Source: Actinotalea sp. (GTDB lineage Bacteria > Actinomycetota > Actinomycetes > Actinomycetales > Cellulomonadaceae). From it: 13,954 nucleotides of DNA. The translations under genes and the position numbers were made by a program. Shown here in pieces: positions 1-9,959 of the stretch (within the stretch, counting starts at the first letter, position 1; each line of letters starts with the position of its first letter). A model generated the notes under the pieces. That model was given only the letters and a program-made list of their open reading frames with translations, made no database searches and was not told the origin of the DNA. The stretch is from the NCBI GenBank assembly GCA_014360395.1, contig JACIXM010000052.1:1-13954 (forward strand). Reading direction: 5' to 3'.

Positions 1-146
1 GGGCCCGGCGGAGGTTGCCGGACCGGTGGAGGCTGCGGGCACGAGCACGCAGTCTAGGTGGGGCAGCCGCGGGGGCGGGTCGACGGCGTCGCGGGCGGCC
101 GGGCGGCGGGCTGGTGGCGCCGCGGCGCAGGTGAGGTGTGCCTTCG

Positions 147-175
147 TTGCGGGGAAGCAATTCAGCAACGACGAT
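147..175 (+). promoter_or_regulatory. Candidate promoter of the suf operon
   Basis: TTGCGG (147-152) and GACGAT (170-175) are separated by 17 nt and resemble -35 and -10 elements of an actinobacterial housekeeping promoter (-10 consensus TANNNT, here ANNNT only). The proposed -10 is exactly the 6-nt spacer of the SufR box, so repressor binding would block it. An alternative -10 is TATATC at 182-187, just downstream of the box. The choice between them is inference. Confidence 0.4.
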
Positions 176-180
176 GTTGC
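165..180 (+). promoter_or_regulatory. SufR operator (CAAC-N6-GTTG box)
   Basis: The sequence GCAAC-GACGAT-GTTGC is a perfect 5-bp inverted repeat with a 6-nt spacer. Its core, CAAC-N6-GTTG (166-179), is the palindrome described for SufR proteins of cyanobacteria and Streptomyces. It lies 123 nt before the sufR start, as expected for autoregulation of a sufR-first operon. A further GTTG half-site at 146-149 (CGTTGC, 145-150) forms a second, wider inverted repeat with GCAACG (165-170), so a second SufR dimer might bind in part. Cluster-loaded SufR is expected to repress here and to release DNA when its cluster is lost under iron limitation or oxidative stress. Confidence 0.85.
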
Positions 181-302
181 CTATATCGGCGGAGCCGTGG
201 CGCCCCGAGTCGCGCGTGCTCGCCGTGTGCGAACCGCCGGGGTTGTGCCCGGTGGCCCGCCGGTCGAGACGTCCCCAGGACCCGAGTCGAGGAGAGGTGA
301 CC

Positions 303-1109
303 ATGCGCAGCGCCGTGCCGACGACCGCCGAGGGGTCGACCGCCTCCGGGTCGCCCCGCGCCGGCGCCGACCCCGCCTGTCGCGAGGACGACGTGCGCCC
401 CGGCGAGACGGGGGCGGAGTGCTCGACGCGGGACCGCGTCCTGCGGCTCGTGGTCGAGGCCGGCCCCATCTCGGTGGTGGAGCTCGCGGGGACGCTGGGC
501 CTGACGACGGCCGGTGTCCGGCGCCACGTCGCCGCGCTGGAGGAGGACGGCAGCATCGCCGTGCACCGAGCGGCGCGCCCGACCCCCGGGCGGGGCCGGC
601 CCGCGCGCCGCTGGGTCGCGACCGAGCACGGGCAGAAGTCCCTCAGCAGCGCCTACTCCGACCTCGCCGCCCAGGCGCTGGCCTACCTGGCCGAGACCGC
701 CGGGCCCGACGCGGTCGCGGGGTTCGCCCGCGCGCGGGCCGAGCTGCTCGCCCGGCGGCACGCCGACGCGGTGCTGGAGGCCGGTGCGGACCTGGGGGAC
801 CGGGTGGCGGTCCTGGCCGAGCGGCTCGCCGGGGACGGCTACGCGGCCTCCGTGCGACCCGTGCCGACCGGGACGGCGATCCAGCTGTGCCAGGGGCACT
901 GCCCGATCCGGGACGTCGCGGCCCGGTTCCCCGAGTTCTGCGAGGCCGAGACCAAGGTCTTCTCCGAGCTGCTGGACGTGCACGTCCAGCGTCTGTCCAC
1001 GCTCGCCTCCGGCGGGCACGTCTGCACGACACACATCCCCACAGCACCACTCGTCCGAGCAACGACCGACCGTCCCGCGACCGCGGGGACCGTGGAGGGA
1101 ACACGATGA
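303..1109 (+). CDS. sufR: SufR, Fe-S cluster-sensing repressor of the suf operon
   Basis: This 268-residue protein is a winged helix-turn-helix regulator that senses cellular Fe-S status through its own cluster and represses suf transcription. The DNA-binding domain lies at about residues 42-110, with the recognition segment near 66-82 ([17 protein letters not shown]). The C-terminal sensor has Cys196, Cys200 and Cys213 in a C-x3-C-x12-C arrangement, the cluster-ligand pattern of actinobacterial SufR; Cys241 is a further candidate. I chose the ATG at 303 because GGAGAGG precedes it closely and homology begins after it; the frame stays open upstream but has no ribosome site. The stop overlaps the sufB start by 4 nt (ATGA), suggesting translational coupling. 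The first ~40 residues look disordered. It is first in the operon, downstream of a matching operator. Confidence 0.95.
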   Translation: MRSAVPTTAEGSTASGSPRAGADPACREDDVRPGETGAECSTRDRVLRLVVEAGPISVVELAGTLGLTTAGVRRHVAALEEDGSIAVHRAARPTPGRGRPARRWVATEHGQKSLSSAYSDLAAQALAYLAETAGPDAVAGFARARAELLARRHADAVLEAGADLGDRVAVLAERLAGDGYAASVRPVPTGTAIQLCQGHCPIRDVAARFPEFCEAETKVFSELLDVHVQRLSTLASGGHVCTTHIPTAPLVRATTDRPATAGTVEGTR

Positions 1110-2536
1110 GCGCACCTACCGAACCGATGAGCACCGACCAGGAGATCATCGACTCGATCGGCAGCTACAGCTACGGCTGGCACGACTCCGACGCTGCCGG
1201 CATGTCCGCGCAGCGTGGCCTCTCCGAGGAGGTCGTCCGGAACATCTCCACGCTCAAGGACGAGCCGGAGTGGATGCTCAAGACGCGCCTGAAGGCCCTG
1301 CGTCTGTTCGAGAAGAAGCCGATGCCGAGCTGGGGCTCGGACCTGTCGGGCATCGACTTCGACAACATCAAGTACTTCGTGCGCTCGACGGAGAAGCAGG
1401 CCACCAGCTGGGAGGACCTGCCCGAGGACATCCGCAACACCTACGACCGCCTCGGCATCCCGGAGGCCGAGAAGCAGCGTCTCGTCGCCGGCGTCGCCGC
1501 GCAGTACGAGTCGGAGGTCGTCTACCACCAGATCCGCGAGGACCTGGAGGAGCAGGGCGTCATCTTCCTCGACACGGACACCGGCCTGCGGGAGCACCCG
1601 GAGATCTTCGAGCAGTACTTCGGCTCGGTGATCCCCTCCGGTGACAACAAGTTCGCCGCGCTCAACACCGCCGTGTGGTCGGGCGGCTCGTTCGTGTACG
1701 TGCCGCCGGGCGTGCACGTGGAGATCCCGCTGCAGGCCTACTTCCGGATCAACACCGAGAACATGGGCCAGTTCGAGCGGACGCTGATCATCGCCGACGA
1801 GGGTTCCTACGTGCACTACGTCGAGGGCTGCACGGCACCGATCTACTCCAGCGACTCTCTGCACTCGGCCGTCGTGGAGATCATCGTCAAGAAGAACGCC
1901 CGCGTGCGGTACACGACCATCCAGAACTGGTCGAACAACGTCTACAACCTCGTCACCAAGCGGGCCGTGGCCCAGGAGGGCGCGACGATGGAGTGGGTCG
2001 ACGGGAACATCGGCTCCAAGGTGACCATGAAGTACCCGGCGATCTACCTCATGGGCGAGCACGCCCGCGGGGAGACCCTGTCGATCGCCTTCGCCGGTCA
2101 GGGCCAGCACCAGGACGCCGGGGCCAAGATGGTCCACGCGGCGCCCCGCACGTCGTCGTCGATCGTGTCCAAGTCGGTCGCGCGCGGCGGTGGCCGGACC
2201 TCCTACCGCGGCCTCGTGCAGGTGCTCGAGGGCGCGGAGCAGTCGGCGTCGAACGTGCTCTGCGACGCGCTGCTCGTGGACCAGGTGTCGCGCTCGGACA
2301 CCTACCCGTACGTCGACGTCCGCGAGGACGACGTGTCGATGGGTCACGAGGCCACGGTGTCGCGCGTGAGCGAGGACCAGCTCTTCTACCTCATGTCGCG
2401 GGGCATGGAGGAGACCGAGGCCATGGCGATGATCGTGCGCGGCTTCGTCGAGCCCATCGCCCGGGAGCTGCCGATGGAGTACGCCCTCGAGCTCAACCGC
2501 CTCATCGAGCTGCAGATGGAGGGCTCCGTCGGCTGA
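1106..2536 (+). CDS. sufB: SufB, Fe-S cluster scaffold subunit of the SufBCD complex
   Basis: This is a 476-residue cytosolic SufB, the usual family length. SufB receives persulfide sulfur from the desulfurase system and, with SufD and the SufC ATPases, builds a nascent cluster. The beta-helix core is recognisable through [20 protein letters not shown], the YVEGCTAP motif, the QHQDAGAKM region and the C-terminal [12 protein letters not shown] helix region. Cys386 (NVLCDALL) and Glu415 (GHEATVS) are 29 residues apart, matching the spacing of the essential E. coli SufB residues Cys405 and Glu434. The ATG at 1106 follows GAGGGA at 5 nt; an in-frame ATG at 1126 is a weaker choice. Mycobacterial SufB often carries an intein, but this one is uninterrupted. 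A 54-nt gap with a small hairpin separates it from sufD. Confidence 0.97.
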   Translation: MSAPTEPMSTDQEIIDSIGSYSYGWHDSDAAGMSAQRGLSEEVVRNISTLKDEPEWMLKTRLKALRLFEKKPMPSWGSDLSGIDFDNIKYFVRSTEKQATSWEDLPEDIRNTYDRLGIPEAEKQRLVAGVAAQYESEVVYHQIREDLEEQGVIFLDTDTGLREHPEIFEQYFGSVIPSGDNKFAALNTAVWSGGSFVYVPPGVHVEIPLQAYFRINTENMGQFERTLIIADEGSYVHYVEGCTAPIYSSDSLHSAVVEIIVKKNARVRYTTIQNWSNNVYNLVTKRAVAQEGATMEWVDGNIGSKVTMKYPAIYLMGEHARGETLSIAFAGQGQHQDAGAKMVHAAPRTSSSIVSKSVARGGGRTSYRGLVQVLEGAEQSASNVLCDALLVDQVSRSDTYPYVDVREDDVSMGHEATVSRVSEDQLFYLMSRGMEETEAMAMIVRGFVEPIARELPMEYALELNRLIELQMEGSVG

Positions 2537-2562
2537 CGCCGGCCCCTCGTCCCGCACGTCCC

Positions 2563-2589
2563 GGCCGCCCGCCCACGTCTGCGGCGGCC
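2563..2589 (+). repeat. Hairpin between sufB and sufD
   Basis: GGCCGCC (2563-2569) and GGCGGCC (2583-2589) form a perfect 7-bp stem with a 13-nt loop, ending one base before the annotated sufD ATG. No T-run follows, so it is not a standard intrinsic terminator. It may shape translation initiation of sufD by burying the ATG at 2591 and leaving the GGAG/TTG pair downstream exposed. It could also be chance in sequence this GC-rich. Confidence 0.4.
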
Positions 2590-2590
2590 C

Positions 2591-3862
2591 ATGACCCCCA
2601 CGGAGCATGCATTGACCACCGATCTGTCCACCGACCACAGCCGCGCCGTCGCCGACGGCGCGCACGGTCACGGCGTCGGCGCGGCGCCCGAGGCGTCGCG
2701 CGCCGCCCGGCTCACGTCGTTCGACGTCACCGACTTCGAGGTCCCCAGCGGCCGCGAGGAGGAGTGGCGCTTCACCCCGATCGACCGCCTCGCGCCGCTC
2801 TTCGACACGACGGGCCAGGGCCTGACCGGCACGAGCACGCGCGTCACCGTCGTCAACCCGCCCGAGGTGACCGTCGAGATCGTCGGTCGCGACGACGAGC
2901 GGCTCGGCACCGCGGGCAAGCCGGGTGACCGGACGGCCGCGACCGCGTGGGCCTCCTTCCGTGAGGCCACGGTCATCACCGTCCCGGCCCAGGCGCAGGC
3001 CTCCGCGCCGGTGAGCATCCGGGTCGAGGGCCCGCTGCAGGGCGACGGCGTGCCGGACGCCTCGGCGGCCCACGTGCTCGTCCACGCCAAGGCGCTCAGC
3101 GAGTCGGTCGTGCTCGTGGACCACATCGGTTCGGCGATGCTGTCCGAGACGCTCGAGGTCGTGGCGGAGGACGGCGCGCACGTGACCGTCGTGTCCATCC
3201 AGGACTGGGAGGACGGGGCGGTGCACGCGGCCGCGCACCGGCTGCGCCTCGGTCGCGACGCCGTCGTCAAGCACATCGTCGTCACGCTGGGCGGCGACGT
3301 GGTCCGTGTGACGCCGGACGCGGTCTTCACGGCGGAGGGTGGCTCCGTCGAGATGCTCGGCCTGTACTTCGCCGACGACGGCCAGCACCAGGAGCACCGC
3401 CTCTTCGTGGACCACGCCGTCCCGCGGTGCACCTCGCGCGTCACGTACAAGGGCGCCCTGCAGGGCGCCGGAGCGCACACCGTGTGGGTCGGCGACGTCC
3501 TCATCCGTGCCGCGGCCGAGGGCACGGACACCTACGAGCTCAACCGCAACCTCGTCCTGACCGACGGGGCGCGGGCCGACTCGGTGCCGAACCTGGAGAT
3601 CGAGACCGGCGAGATCGAGGGTGCCGGTCACGCGTCCGCGACCGGGCGCTTCGACGACGAGCAGCTGTTCTACCTGCGGTCGCGCGGGATCCTCGAGGAG
3701 GACGCCCGGCGCCTGGTCGTCCGCGGATTCTTCGCCGAGCTCGTCCAGCAGGTCGGGGTGCCGGAGATCGAGGAGCGCCTCCTGGGCGCGATCGAGACCG
3801 AGCTGAGCCGGAGCATGAGCACCCTGGACGGAGCCGCCGAGCAGGACCCGGTGACCGCATGA
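2591..3862 (+). CDS. sufD: SufD, scaffold partner of SufB in the SufBCD complex
   Basis: This 423-residue SufD pairs with SufB and SufC and is thought to support iron entry and cluster assembly. The C-terminal half carries the SufB/SufD beta-helix and ends with the family-typical FDDEQLFYLRSRGI (about residues 354-367). His347 in AGHASATG corresponds to the essential E. coli SufD His360; the nearby E. coli Cys358 is Ala345 here. GREEEWRFTP near residues 55-64 is a typical N-terminal SufD signature. The start is uncertain. The ATG at 2591 has no good ribosome site and abuts a hairpin, while an in-frame TTG at 2612 is preceded by GGAG at 6 nt and would give a protein beginning TTDLSTDHSRA, 7 residues shorter. 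The stop overlaps the Rieske gene start (ATGA). Confidence 0.95.
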   Translation: MTPTEHALTTDLSTDHSRAVADGAHGHGVGAAPEASRAARLTSFDVTDFEVPSGREEEWRFTPIDRLAPLFDTTGQGLTGTSTRVTVVNPPEVTVEIVGRDDERLGTAGKPGDRTAATAWASFREATVITVPAQAQASAPVSIRVEGPLQGDGVPDASAAHVLVHAKALSESVVLVDHIGSAMLSETLEVVAEDGAHVTVVSIQDWEDGAVHAAAHRLRLGRDAVVKHIVVTLGGDVVRVTPDAVFTAEGGSVEMLGLYFADDGQHQEHRLFVDHAVPRCTSRVTYKGALQGAGAHTVWVGDVLIRAAAEGTDTYELNRNLVLTDGARADSVPNLEIETGEIEGAGHASATGRFDDEQLFYLRSRGILEEDARRLVVRGFFAELVQQVGVPEIEERLLGAIETELSRSMSTLDGAAEQDPVTA

Positions 3863-4197
3863 CCGCCCAGCTCGCCTGCATGGTCGACGACGTCGCCCCC
3901 GGTTCCGCCCTGCGGGTGGAGCTGGAGGGGGAGTCCGGCCCGGTCGAGGTCGCCGTCGTCCGTGACAGCAGCGGCGAGTGGCACGCCATCTCGGACGTGT
4001 GCTCGCACGGGCAGGTCGCCCTGTCCGACGGGGACGTGGAGGACTGCACCATCGAGTGCTGGCTGCACGGCTCCACCTTCGACCTGCGGACCGGGCAGCC
4101 CCTCGCGCTGCCCGCGACCCGCCCCGTCCCCGTGTACCCCCTGACCGTCGACGGCGACCGCGTCCTCGTGGACGTCGACACCACCGTGAACGCCTGA
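3859..4197 (+). CDS. Rieske [2Fe-2S] ferredoxin embedded in the suf operon
   Basis: This 112-residue soluble protein has the Rieske motif C-x-H-x16-C-x2-H: Cys48 and His50 in CSH, Cys67 and His70 in CWLH. These would bind one [2Fe-2S] cluster. There is no membrane segment or export signal, so it resembles the ferredoxin subunits of non-heme oxygenases and NirD-type proteins, not cytochrome bc1 Rieske subunits. Such a gene between sufD and sufC is common in actinobacterial suf operons, and annotators often name it as a dioxygenase ferredoxin subunit. No oxygenase gene is present here, so an electron-transfer role in Fe-S assembly is more likely, though unproven. The start codon overlaps the sufD stop by 4 nt, and the sufC ribosome site overlaps its own stop codon, so expression should be tightly coupled. 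Confidence 0.93.
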   Translation: MTAQLACMVDDVAPGSALRVELEGESGPVEVAVVRDSSGEWHAISDVCSHGQVALSDGDVEDCTIECWLHGSTFDLRTGQPLALPATRPVPVYPLTVDGDRVLVDVDTTVNA

Positions 4198-4206
4198 GGA
4201 GACCTG

Positions 4207-6899
<2,693 letters not shown>

Positions 6900-6903
<4 letters not shown>

Positions 6904-7229
6904 GCGAGTCAGTGACCAGCCCGACGACGGCTGCCGACGTCGAGGAGGCCATGCGCGACGTCATCGACCCCGAGCTCGGGATCAACGTCGTCGACCTGGG
7001 CCTCGTCTACGGCGTGACCGTGGACCCGAACAACCACGCGGTGGTCGACATGACGCTGACGTCGGCGGCGTGCCCGCTGACGGACGTCATCGAGGACCAG
7101 TCCGCTCAGGCGCTGGACGGCGTCGTCGACGGCTTCCGGATCAACTGGGTGTGGATGCCGCCGTGGGGGCCGGAGAAGATCACCCCTGACGGGCGCGAGC
7201 AGCTGAGGGCGCTCGGCTTCAACATCTGA
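6900..7229 (+). CDS. SufT-like DUF59/MIP18 (PaaD) family Fe-S maturation protein
   Basis: This 109-residue protein is the last gene of the suf operon. It has the DUF59 hallmarks: [16 protein letters not shown] (residues 23-38), the conserved cysteine Cys58 in [14 protein letters not shown], and [11 protein letters not shown] (85-95). Family members (SufT, the human CIAO2/MIP18 type) help maturation or delivery of Fe-S clusters; PaaD in phenylacetate degradation is a more distant relative. The suf context argues for the SufT role. The start overlaps the sufU stop by 4 nt behind a strong AAGGAGGAGG ribosome site. A 64-nt gap follows, with a weak inverted repeat (GCAGGC 7234-7239 / GCCTGC 7251-7256), before a gene with its own promoter. 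Confidence 0.93.
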
Positions 7230-7281
7230 GGCCGCAGGCCCACCTCCGTCGCCTGCCCGCGCGGCGGCCCCAGGGCGCGCC

Positions 7282-7293
7282 TACGCTCGCCGC
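7282..7293 (+). promoter_or_regulatory. Leaderless-type -10 box of the AAA+ ATPase gene
   Basis: TACGCT (7282-7287) matches the actinobacterial -10 TANNNT and is followed by exactly 6 nt before the ATG at 7294, so transcription would start on or beside the A of the start codon. No ribosome-binding site is visible before this ATG, which fits a leaderless mRNA. No clear -35 element is seen. Confidence 0.6.
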
Positions 7294-8307
7294 ATGGCTT
7301 CTCGCCGCAATCCTCTCGACGACCTGCGTGCGACCGTGGGTCGCCTGGGCGAGCAGCTCCCGCGATCAGGGCTCCCGGGTGTGGAGGACCTCTTCGGCCC
7401 CCGCCCCGGACCCGCACGGCCGCTCTCGGACGTGCAGGCGGAGCTGGACGCCCTTGTCGGGCTGGAGACGGTCAAGGAGCAGGTGCGGACCCTCGTCGCC
7501 TTCCTGCAGGTGCAGGCGCGCCGCAAGGCGCAAGGTCTGCCCGAGGTCGCCACGTCCCAGCACCTCGTCTTCCTCGGCAACCCCGGCACGGGCAAGACGA
7601 CCGTCGCGCGGCTCCTGGCCGAGATGTACCGGGCCGTCGGCCTGCTGCAGAAGGGCCACCTGGTCGAGGTCGACCGGGCAGCCCTGGTCGGGCAGTACGT
7701 CGGTGCGACGGCGATCAAGACCGACCGGGTGATCCGCCGGGCCCTCGACGGGGTCCTCTTCATCGACGAGGCCTACTCCCTGGCCCCGGAGGGCGAGGGA
7801 CGGCCCGACTTCGGGCCGGAGGCGATCGAGGTCCTGCTCAAGCGCATGGAGGACCACCGGCACCGCCTCGTGGTGATCGTGGCCGGCTACCCCCGCCTGA
7901 TGGAGGCGTTCCTGCTGTCCAACCCCGGGTTGCGGTCCCGGTTCGCCCGCGAGATCCGGTTCCCCGACTACTCGACGGAGGAGCTGGAGGCGATCTTCAC
8001 GACCGTCCTGGCCCAGCACGAGTACGCGCTGGAGCCCGGGGCCGACGTCACGCTCCGGCGCATCCTGGGGGGCCTGCGCCCGGGCGAGGAGTCCGGCAAC
8101 GCGCGGTTCGCCCGCACGTTGTTCGAGCAGGCGATCAACCGCCAGGCGCTGCGCCTGACCCGGGGCGACGACCGGGGGGTGGAGGCGCTCGACCATGCTG
8201 CCGTCACGACCCTCACCGCGGACGACCTCGCCGAGGCCGCCCGTGCGCTGGGGGAGGAGCCGCCGGGTGAGGCCGACCCCTCTCGATGGCGACGGTGGCT
8301 CGGCTGA
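7294..8307 (+). CDS. CbxX/CfqX-type AAA+ ATPase
   Basis: This 337-residue soluble protein has one AAA+ module at about residues 53-245. Walker A is GNPGTGKTT (95-103), Walker B VLFIDE (154-159), sensor 1 VIVAGYP (194-200), candidate arginine fingers are Arg214/Arg216 in NPGLRSRF, and sensor 2 lies in [13 protein letters not shown] (268-280). This is the CbxX/CfqX (Rubisco activase-like, SpoVK/EccA-related) clade. Those proteins remodel or unfold partner proteins as hexamers; no partner is known here. The first ~50 residues are not conserved in appearance. No Rubisco or type VII secretion gene is nearby. The gene lies 64 nt after the suf operon but appears to have its own leaderless promoter, and it converges with the metallopeptidase gene after 21 nt. 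Functional linkage to Fe-S assembly is only a possibility. Confidence 0.92.
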   Translation: MASRRNPLDDLRATVGRLGEQLPRSGLPGVEDLFGPRPGPARPLSDVQAELDALVGLETVKEQVRTLVAFLQVQARRKAQGLPEVATSQHLVFLGNPGTGKTTVARLLAEMYRAVGLLQKGHLVEVDRAALVGQYVGATAIKTDRVIRRALDGVLFIDEAYSLAPEGEGRPDFGPEAIEVLLKRMEDHRHRLVVIVAGYPRLMEAFLLSNPGLRSRFAREIRFPDYSTEELEAIFTTVLAQHEYALEPGADVTLRRILGGLRPGEESGNARFARTLFEQAINRQALRLTRGDDRGVEALDHAAVTTLTADDLAEAARALGEEPPGEADPSRWRRWLG

Positions 8308-8328
8308 CGTCCAGGGGAGGGGCGCCTG

Positions 8329-9213
8329 TCAGAGATCGTCGGCGGCGAAGGTGTCGCACGCCTGGGGTGTGCCCTCGGTGTACCCCGTCATGAACCAGCG
8401 CTGGCGCTGCTCGCTGGACCCGTGGGTCCACGTGTGCGGGTCGACCGAGCCTCCGGACTGCTCCTGGATGTGGTCGTCCCCGACCGCCTCGGCCGCCGAC
8501 AGGGCGTCGGCGAGCTGCTCCTCGGTGATCGGTTCGAGGAACGTCACGCCGGTGTCCGGGTCCACCGTCGTCGCGGCCGCACCGGCCCACATGCCGGCGT
8601 AGCAGTCCGCCTGGAGCTCCAGGCGGACGGAGTCCGACGCCGTGCCCGAGCCGCTGCGGTCCGCCTGCTGCATGACGCCGGTGATGTTCTGGATGTGGTG
8701 GCCGTACTCGTGCGCGGTGACGTACATCTCCGCGAGCGGTCCCCCCGACGCACCGAACCGGCTCTGCAGCAGGTCGAAGAAGCCCAGGTCCATGTAGATG
8801 CCCTGGTCGGGCGGGCAGTAGAACGGTCCGGTCGACGACGACGCCTGGCCGCAGCCCGTGGAGGTGCCCCCCTCGAAGGACCACACGTCGGGCTGCACGA
8901 ACTCGGCCTGCGACGCGTCGAAGACGCCTGCCCAGTACACGTCCAAGGACTGCACGGTGGCGGAGAGCCGGCACTCCCGGTCGGTGTTCGCCTCCTCCGC
9001 GGTGCAGTCCGCGACCTCGTCCACCTGCTCCTGCGAGGCCCCGCCGCCCCCGGCACCGCCGCCCCCGAGGACGGGGGACAGGTCCACCCCGGTGAACTGG
9101 AAGATGAGGAACGCCGCGATGGCGCCGATGCCGATGCCGCCGCCCGCCACCGCTCCACCACGGCGCCGGCCGACCCGGCCGCCCTCGAACTGTCCGCCCT
9201 CGCTGAAGGTCAT
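8329..9213 (-). CDS. Membrane-anchored neutral zinc metallopeptidase (YpfJ family)
   Basis: This 294-residue protein matches the putative neutral zinc metallopeptidase family of E. coli YpfJ. It has a short basic N-terminus (RVGRRRGG, residues 13-20), one membrane segment at about 21-42, a Gly-rich linker (49-59, GGGGAGGGGAS-like), then the catalytic domain outside the membrane. The zinc motif HEYGH is at 168-172; Glu199 in RLELQADCYAGMWA is the likely third ligand. Cysteines at 70, 81, 121, 133, 204 and near the C-terminus (QACDTF) suggest disulfides, consistent with an outside location. Substrates of this family are unknown. The ATG at 9213 is favoured because homology starts there and a TANNNT box sits 6 nt before it; upstream codons in the same frame overlap bioN and are shadows. 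Confidence 0.92.
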   Translation of the reverse strand: MTFSEGGQFEGGRVGRRRGGAVAGGGIGIGAIAAFLIFQFTGVDLSPVLGGGGAGGGGASQEQVDEVADCTAEEANTDRECRLSATVQSLDVYWAGVFDASQAEFVQPDVWSFEGGTSTGCGQASSSTGPFYCPPDQGIYMDLGFFDLLQSRFGASGGPLAEMYVTAHEYGHHIQNITGVMQQADRSGSGTASDSVRLELQADCYAGMWAGAAATTVDPDTGVTFLEPITEEQLADALSAAEAVGDDHIQEQSGGSVDPHTWTHGSSEQRQRWFMTGYTEGTPQACDTFAADDL

Positions 9214-9225
9214 GAGCACAAAGTA
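9214..9225 (-). promoter_or_regulatory. Leaderless-type -10 box of the metallopeptidase gene
   Basis: On the - strand TACTTT (9225-9220) matches TANNNT and is followed by 6 nt (GTGCTC) and then the ATG at 9213. The spacing is the same as for the AAA+ gene. No ribosome site is present, so a leaderless transcript is likely. A GTG two codons before the ATG is a possible alternative start. Confidence 0.6.
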
Positions 9226-9255
9226 GGACGGCGGCGGCGGTGCGGCGCGGCGAGA

Positions 9256-9273
9256 GCCGGCCGCCCGGCCGGT
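9256..9273 (-). terminator. Possible hairpin terminator after bioN
   Basis: CCGGCC (9257-9262) and GGCCGG (9267-9272) form a 6-bp stem with a 4-nt loop, extendable by one G-T pair. It lies about 40 nt beyond the bioN stop on the - strand and upstream of the metallopeptidase promoter. There is no T-run, so termination is a guess from position and GC content. Confidence 0.3.
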
Positions 9274-9311
9274 CGGACCGCTCGACGGCAGGCCGACGGG
9301 CGGTGGGTCGC

Positions 9312-9959
9312 TCAGTCCGCGATACCGCGGGCCGCCAGCGCGTCCCCGGTCGCGCGAGCCCGCCCCACGGCCCGCAGGGCCGCGGGCACGAGCACTGCGC
9401 GCGGCTCCCGGTCCAGGCCCCGGGCCTGGGCGGCGTCGCGCACCTGGGCGGTGGACCGGGCGAGCTCCGGGACCGTGCGGATCATCAGGCCGAGCGCCAG
9501 CGCGACGAGCTCGGGACGCACGCCCAGACGGCCCAGGGGCCGCAGAGCGCGGGTGAGAGCGTCGAGCATCCGGTCGGCCCGCGTCGTGGCGGTGACCACC
9601 GTGGCGACCAGGACCAGGCTCACCAGGTCCAGCCCGACCTCGATCGCCGTCGCCGGTCCGCGCTGCCACAGCTGGTAGGCGGCGATGACGCCTGCGGTGA
9701 CGAGCACGGGGAGCAGCGCCCGGGCGGTCGGGGCGACGGGGAGCCGGCCGAGCGCCGCCGCGGCCAGCGCCACCAGCAGCAGGGCGACGGCCGAGCGCGG
9801 CCCGGTCAGGACGACGACCGCGATGCCGAGGACCGCGAGGGCGGCGGCCTTGGCTCCGGGGTGCGCCCGGTGCAGCACCGTGTCCCCGGCGTGGTGGAGC
9901 CCGAGAGGGCCGGCCCACGGGGGGCGGAGGTGCCGGTCGCGCCGGGTCCGGCCGGTCAC
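9312..9959 (-). CDS. bioN: BioN, transmembrane T component (EcfT) of the ECF biotin transporter
   Basis: This 215-residue membrane protein is the energy-coupling T subunit that links the ATPases to the biotin-binding BioY. Hydrophobic segments lie at about residues 36-51, 58-75, 81-97, 104-124 and 150-161. The cytoplasmic coupling part carries the two Ala-Arg-Gly motifs typical of EcfT, at 179-181 (QARG) and 210-212 (AARG). The GTG start at 9959 overlaps the bioM stop by 4 nt (GTGA), which sets the start. It is the last gene of bioY-bioM-bioN. The N-terminal ~30 residues are polar and not typical of the family. Because the S component next door is BioY, the substrate is most likely biotin. 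Confidence 0.92.
   Translation of the reverse strand: MTGRTRRDRHLRPPWAGPLGLHHAGDTVLHRAHPGAKAAALAVLGIAVVVLTGPRSAVALLLVALAAAALGRLPVAPTARALLPVLVTAGVIAAYQLWQRGPATAIEVGLDLVSLVLVATVVTATTRADRMLDALTRALRPLGRLGVRPELVALALGLMIRTVPELARSTAQVRDAAQARGLDREPRAVLVPAALRAVGRARATGDALAARGIAD

Larger units (their letters stand above)
1..302. other. Non-coding region upstream of sufR, with a possible divergent gene start at its left edge
   Basis: No convincing gene fills this stretch. It holds the sufR operator and promoter (described separately) and about 120 nt of untranslated leader. At the far left the - strand is open for 16 codons from a GTG at 48 (in frame with a second GTG at 42) to the window edge. A TANNNT box (TAGACT, 56-51 on -) lies just before it. 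This could be the start of a divergent gene read leaderless or nearly so, but too little is inside the window to name a product. In Mycobacterium tuberculosis a membrane mannosyltransferase gene diverges from sufR, so a divergent neighbour is plausible. Upstream codons that extend the sufR frame back to 138 run through the operator and lack a ribosome site. Confidence 0.5.

Noticed and set aside
26..1105. Extension of the sufB frame upstream through sufR
   Set aside because: The upstream part is an out-of-frame reading of sufR; sufB homology begins at 1106, behind GAGGGA.
1106..2536. Possible intein in SufB, as in mycobacteria
   Set aside because: The protein is 476 residues with continuous family sequence and no insertion or splicing motifs.
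839..3631. A 930-codon open frame on the - strand across sufR, sufB and sufD
   Set aside because: It is antisense to three clearly recognised genes, has arginine/valine/histidine-rich shadow composition and no recognisable domain. Long antisense frames are expected at this GC content.
3859..4197. Rieske gene as part of an aromatic dioxygenase
   Set aside because: No oxygenase or reductase gene is nearby, and the gene overlaps suf genes on both sides.
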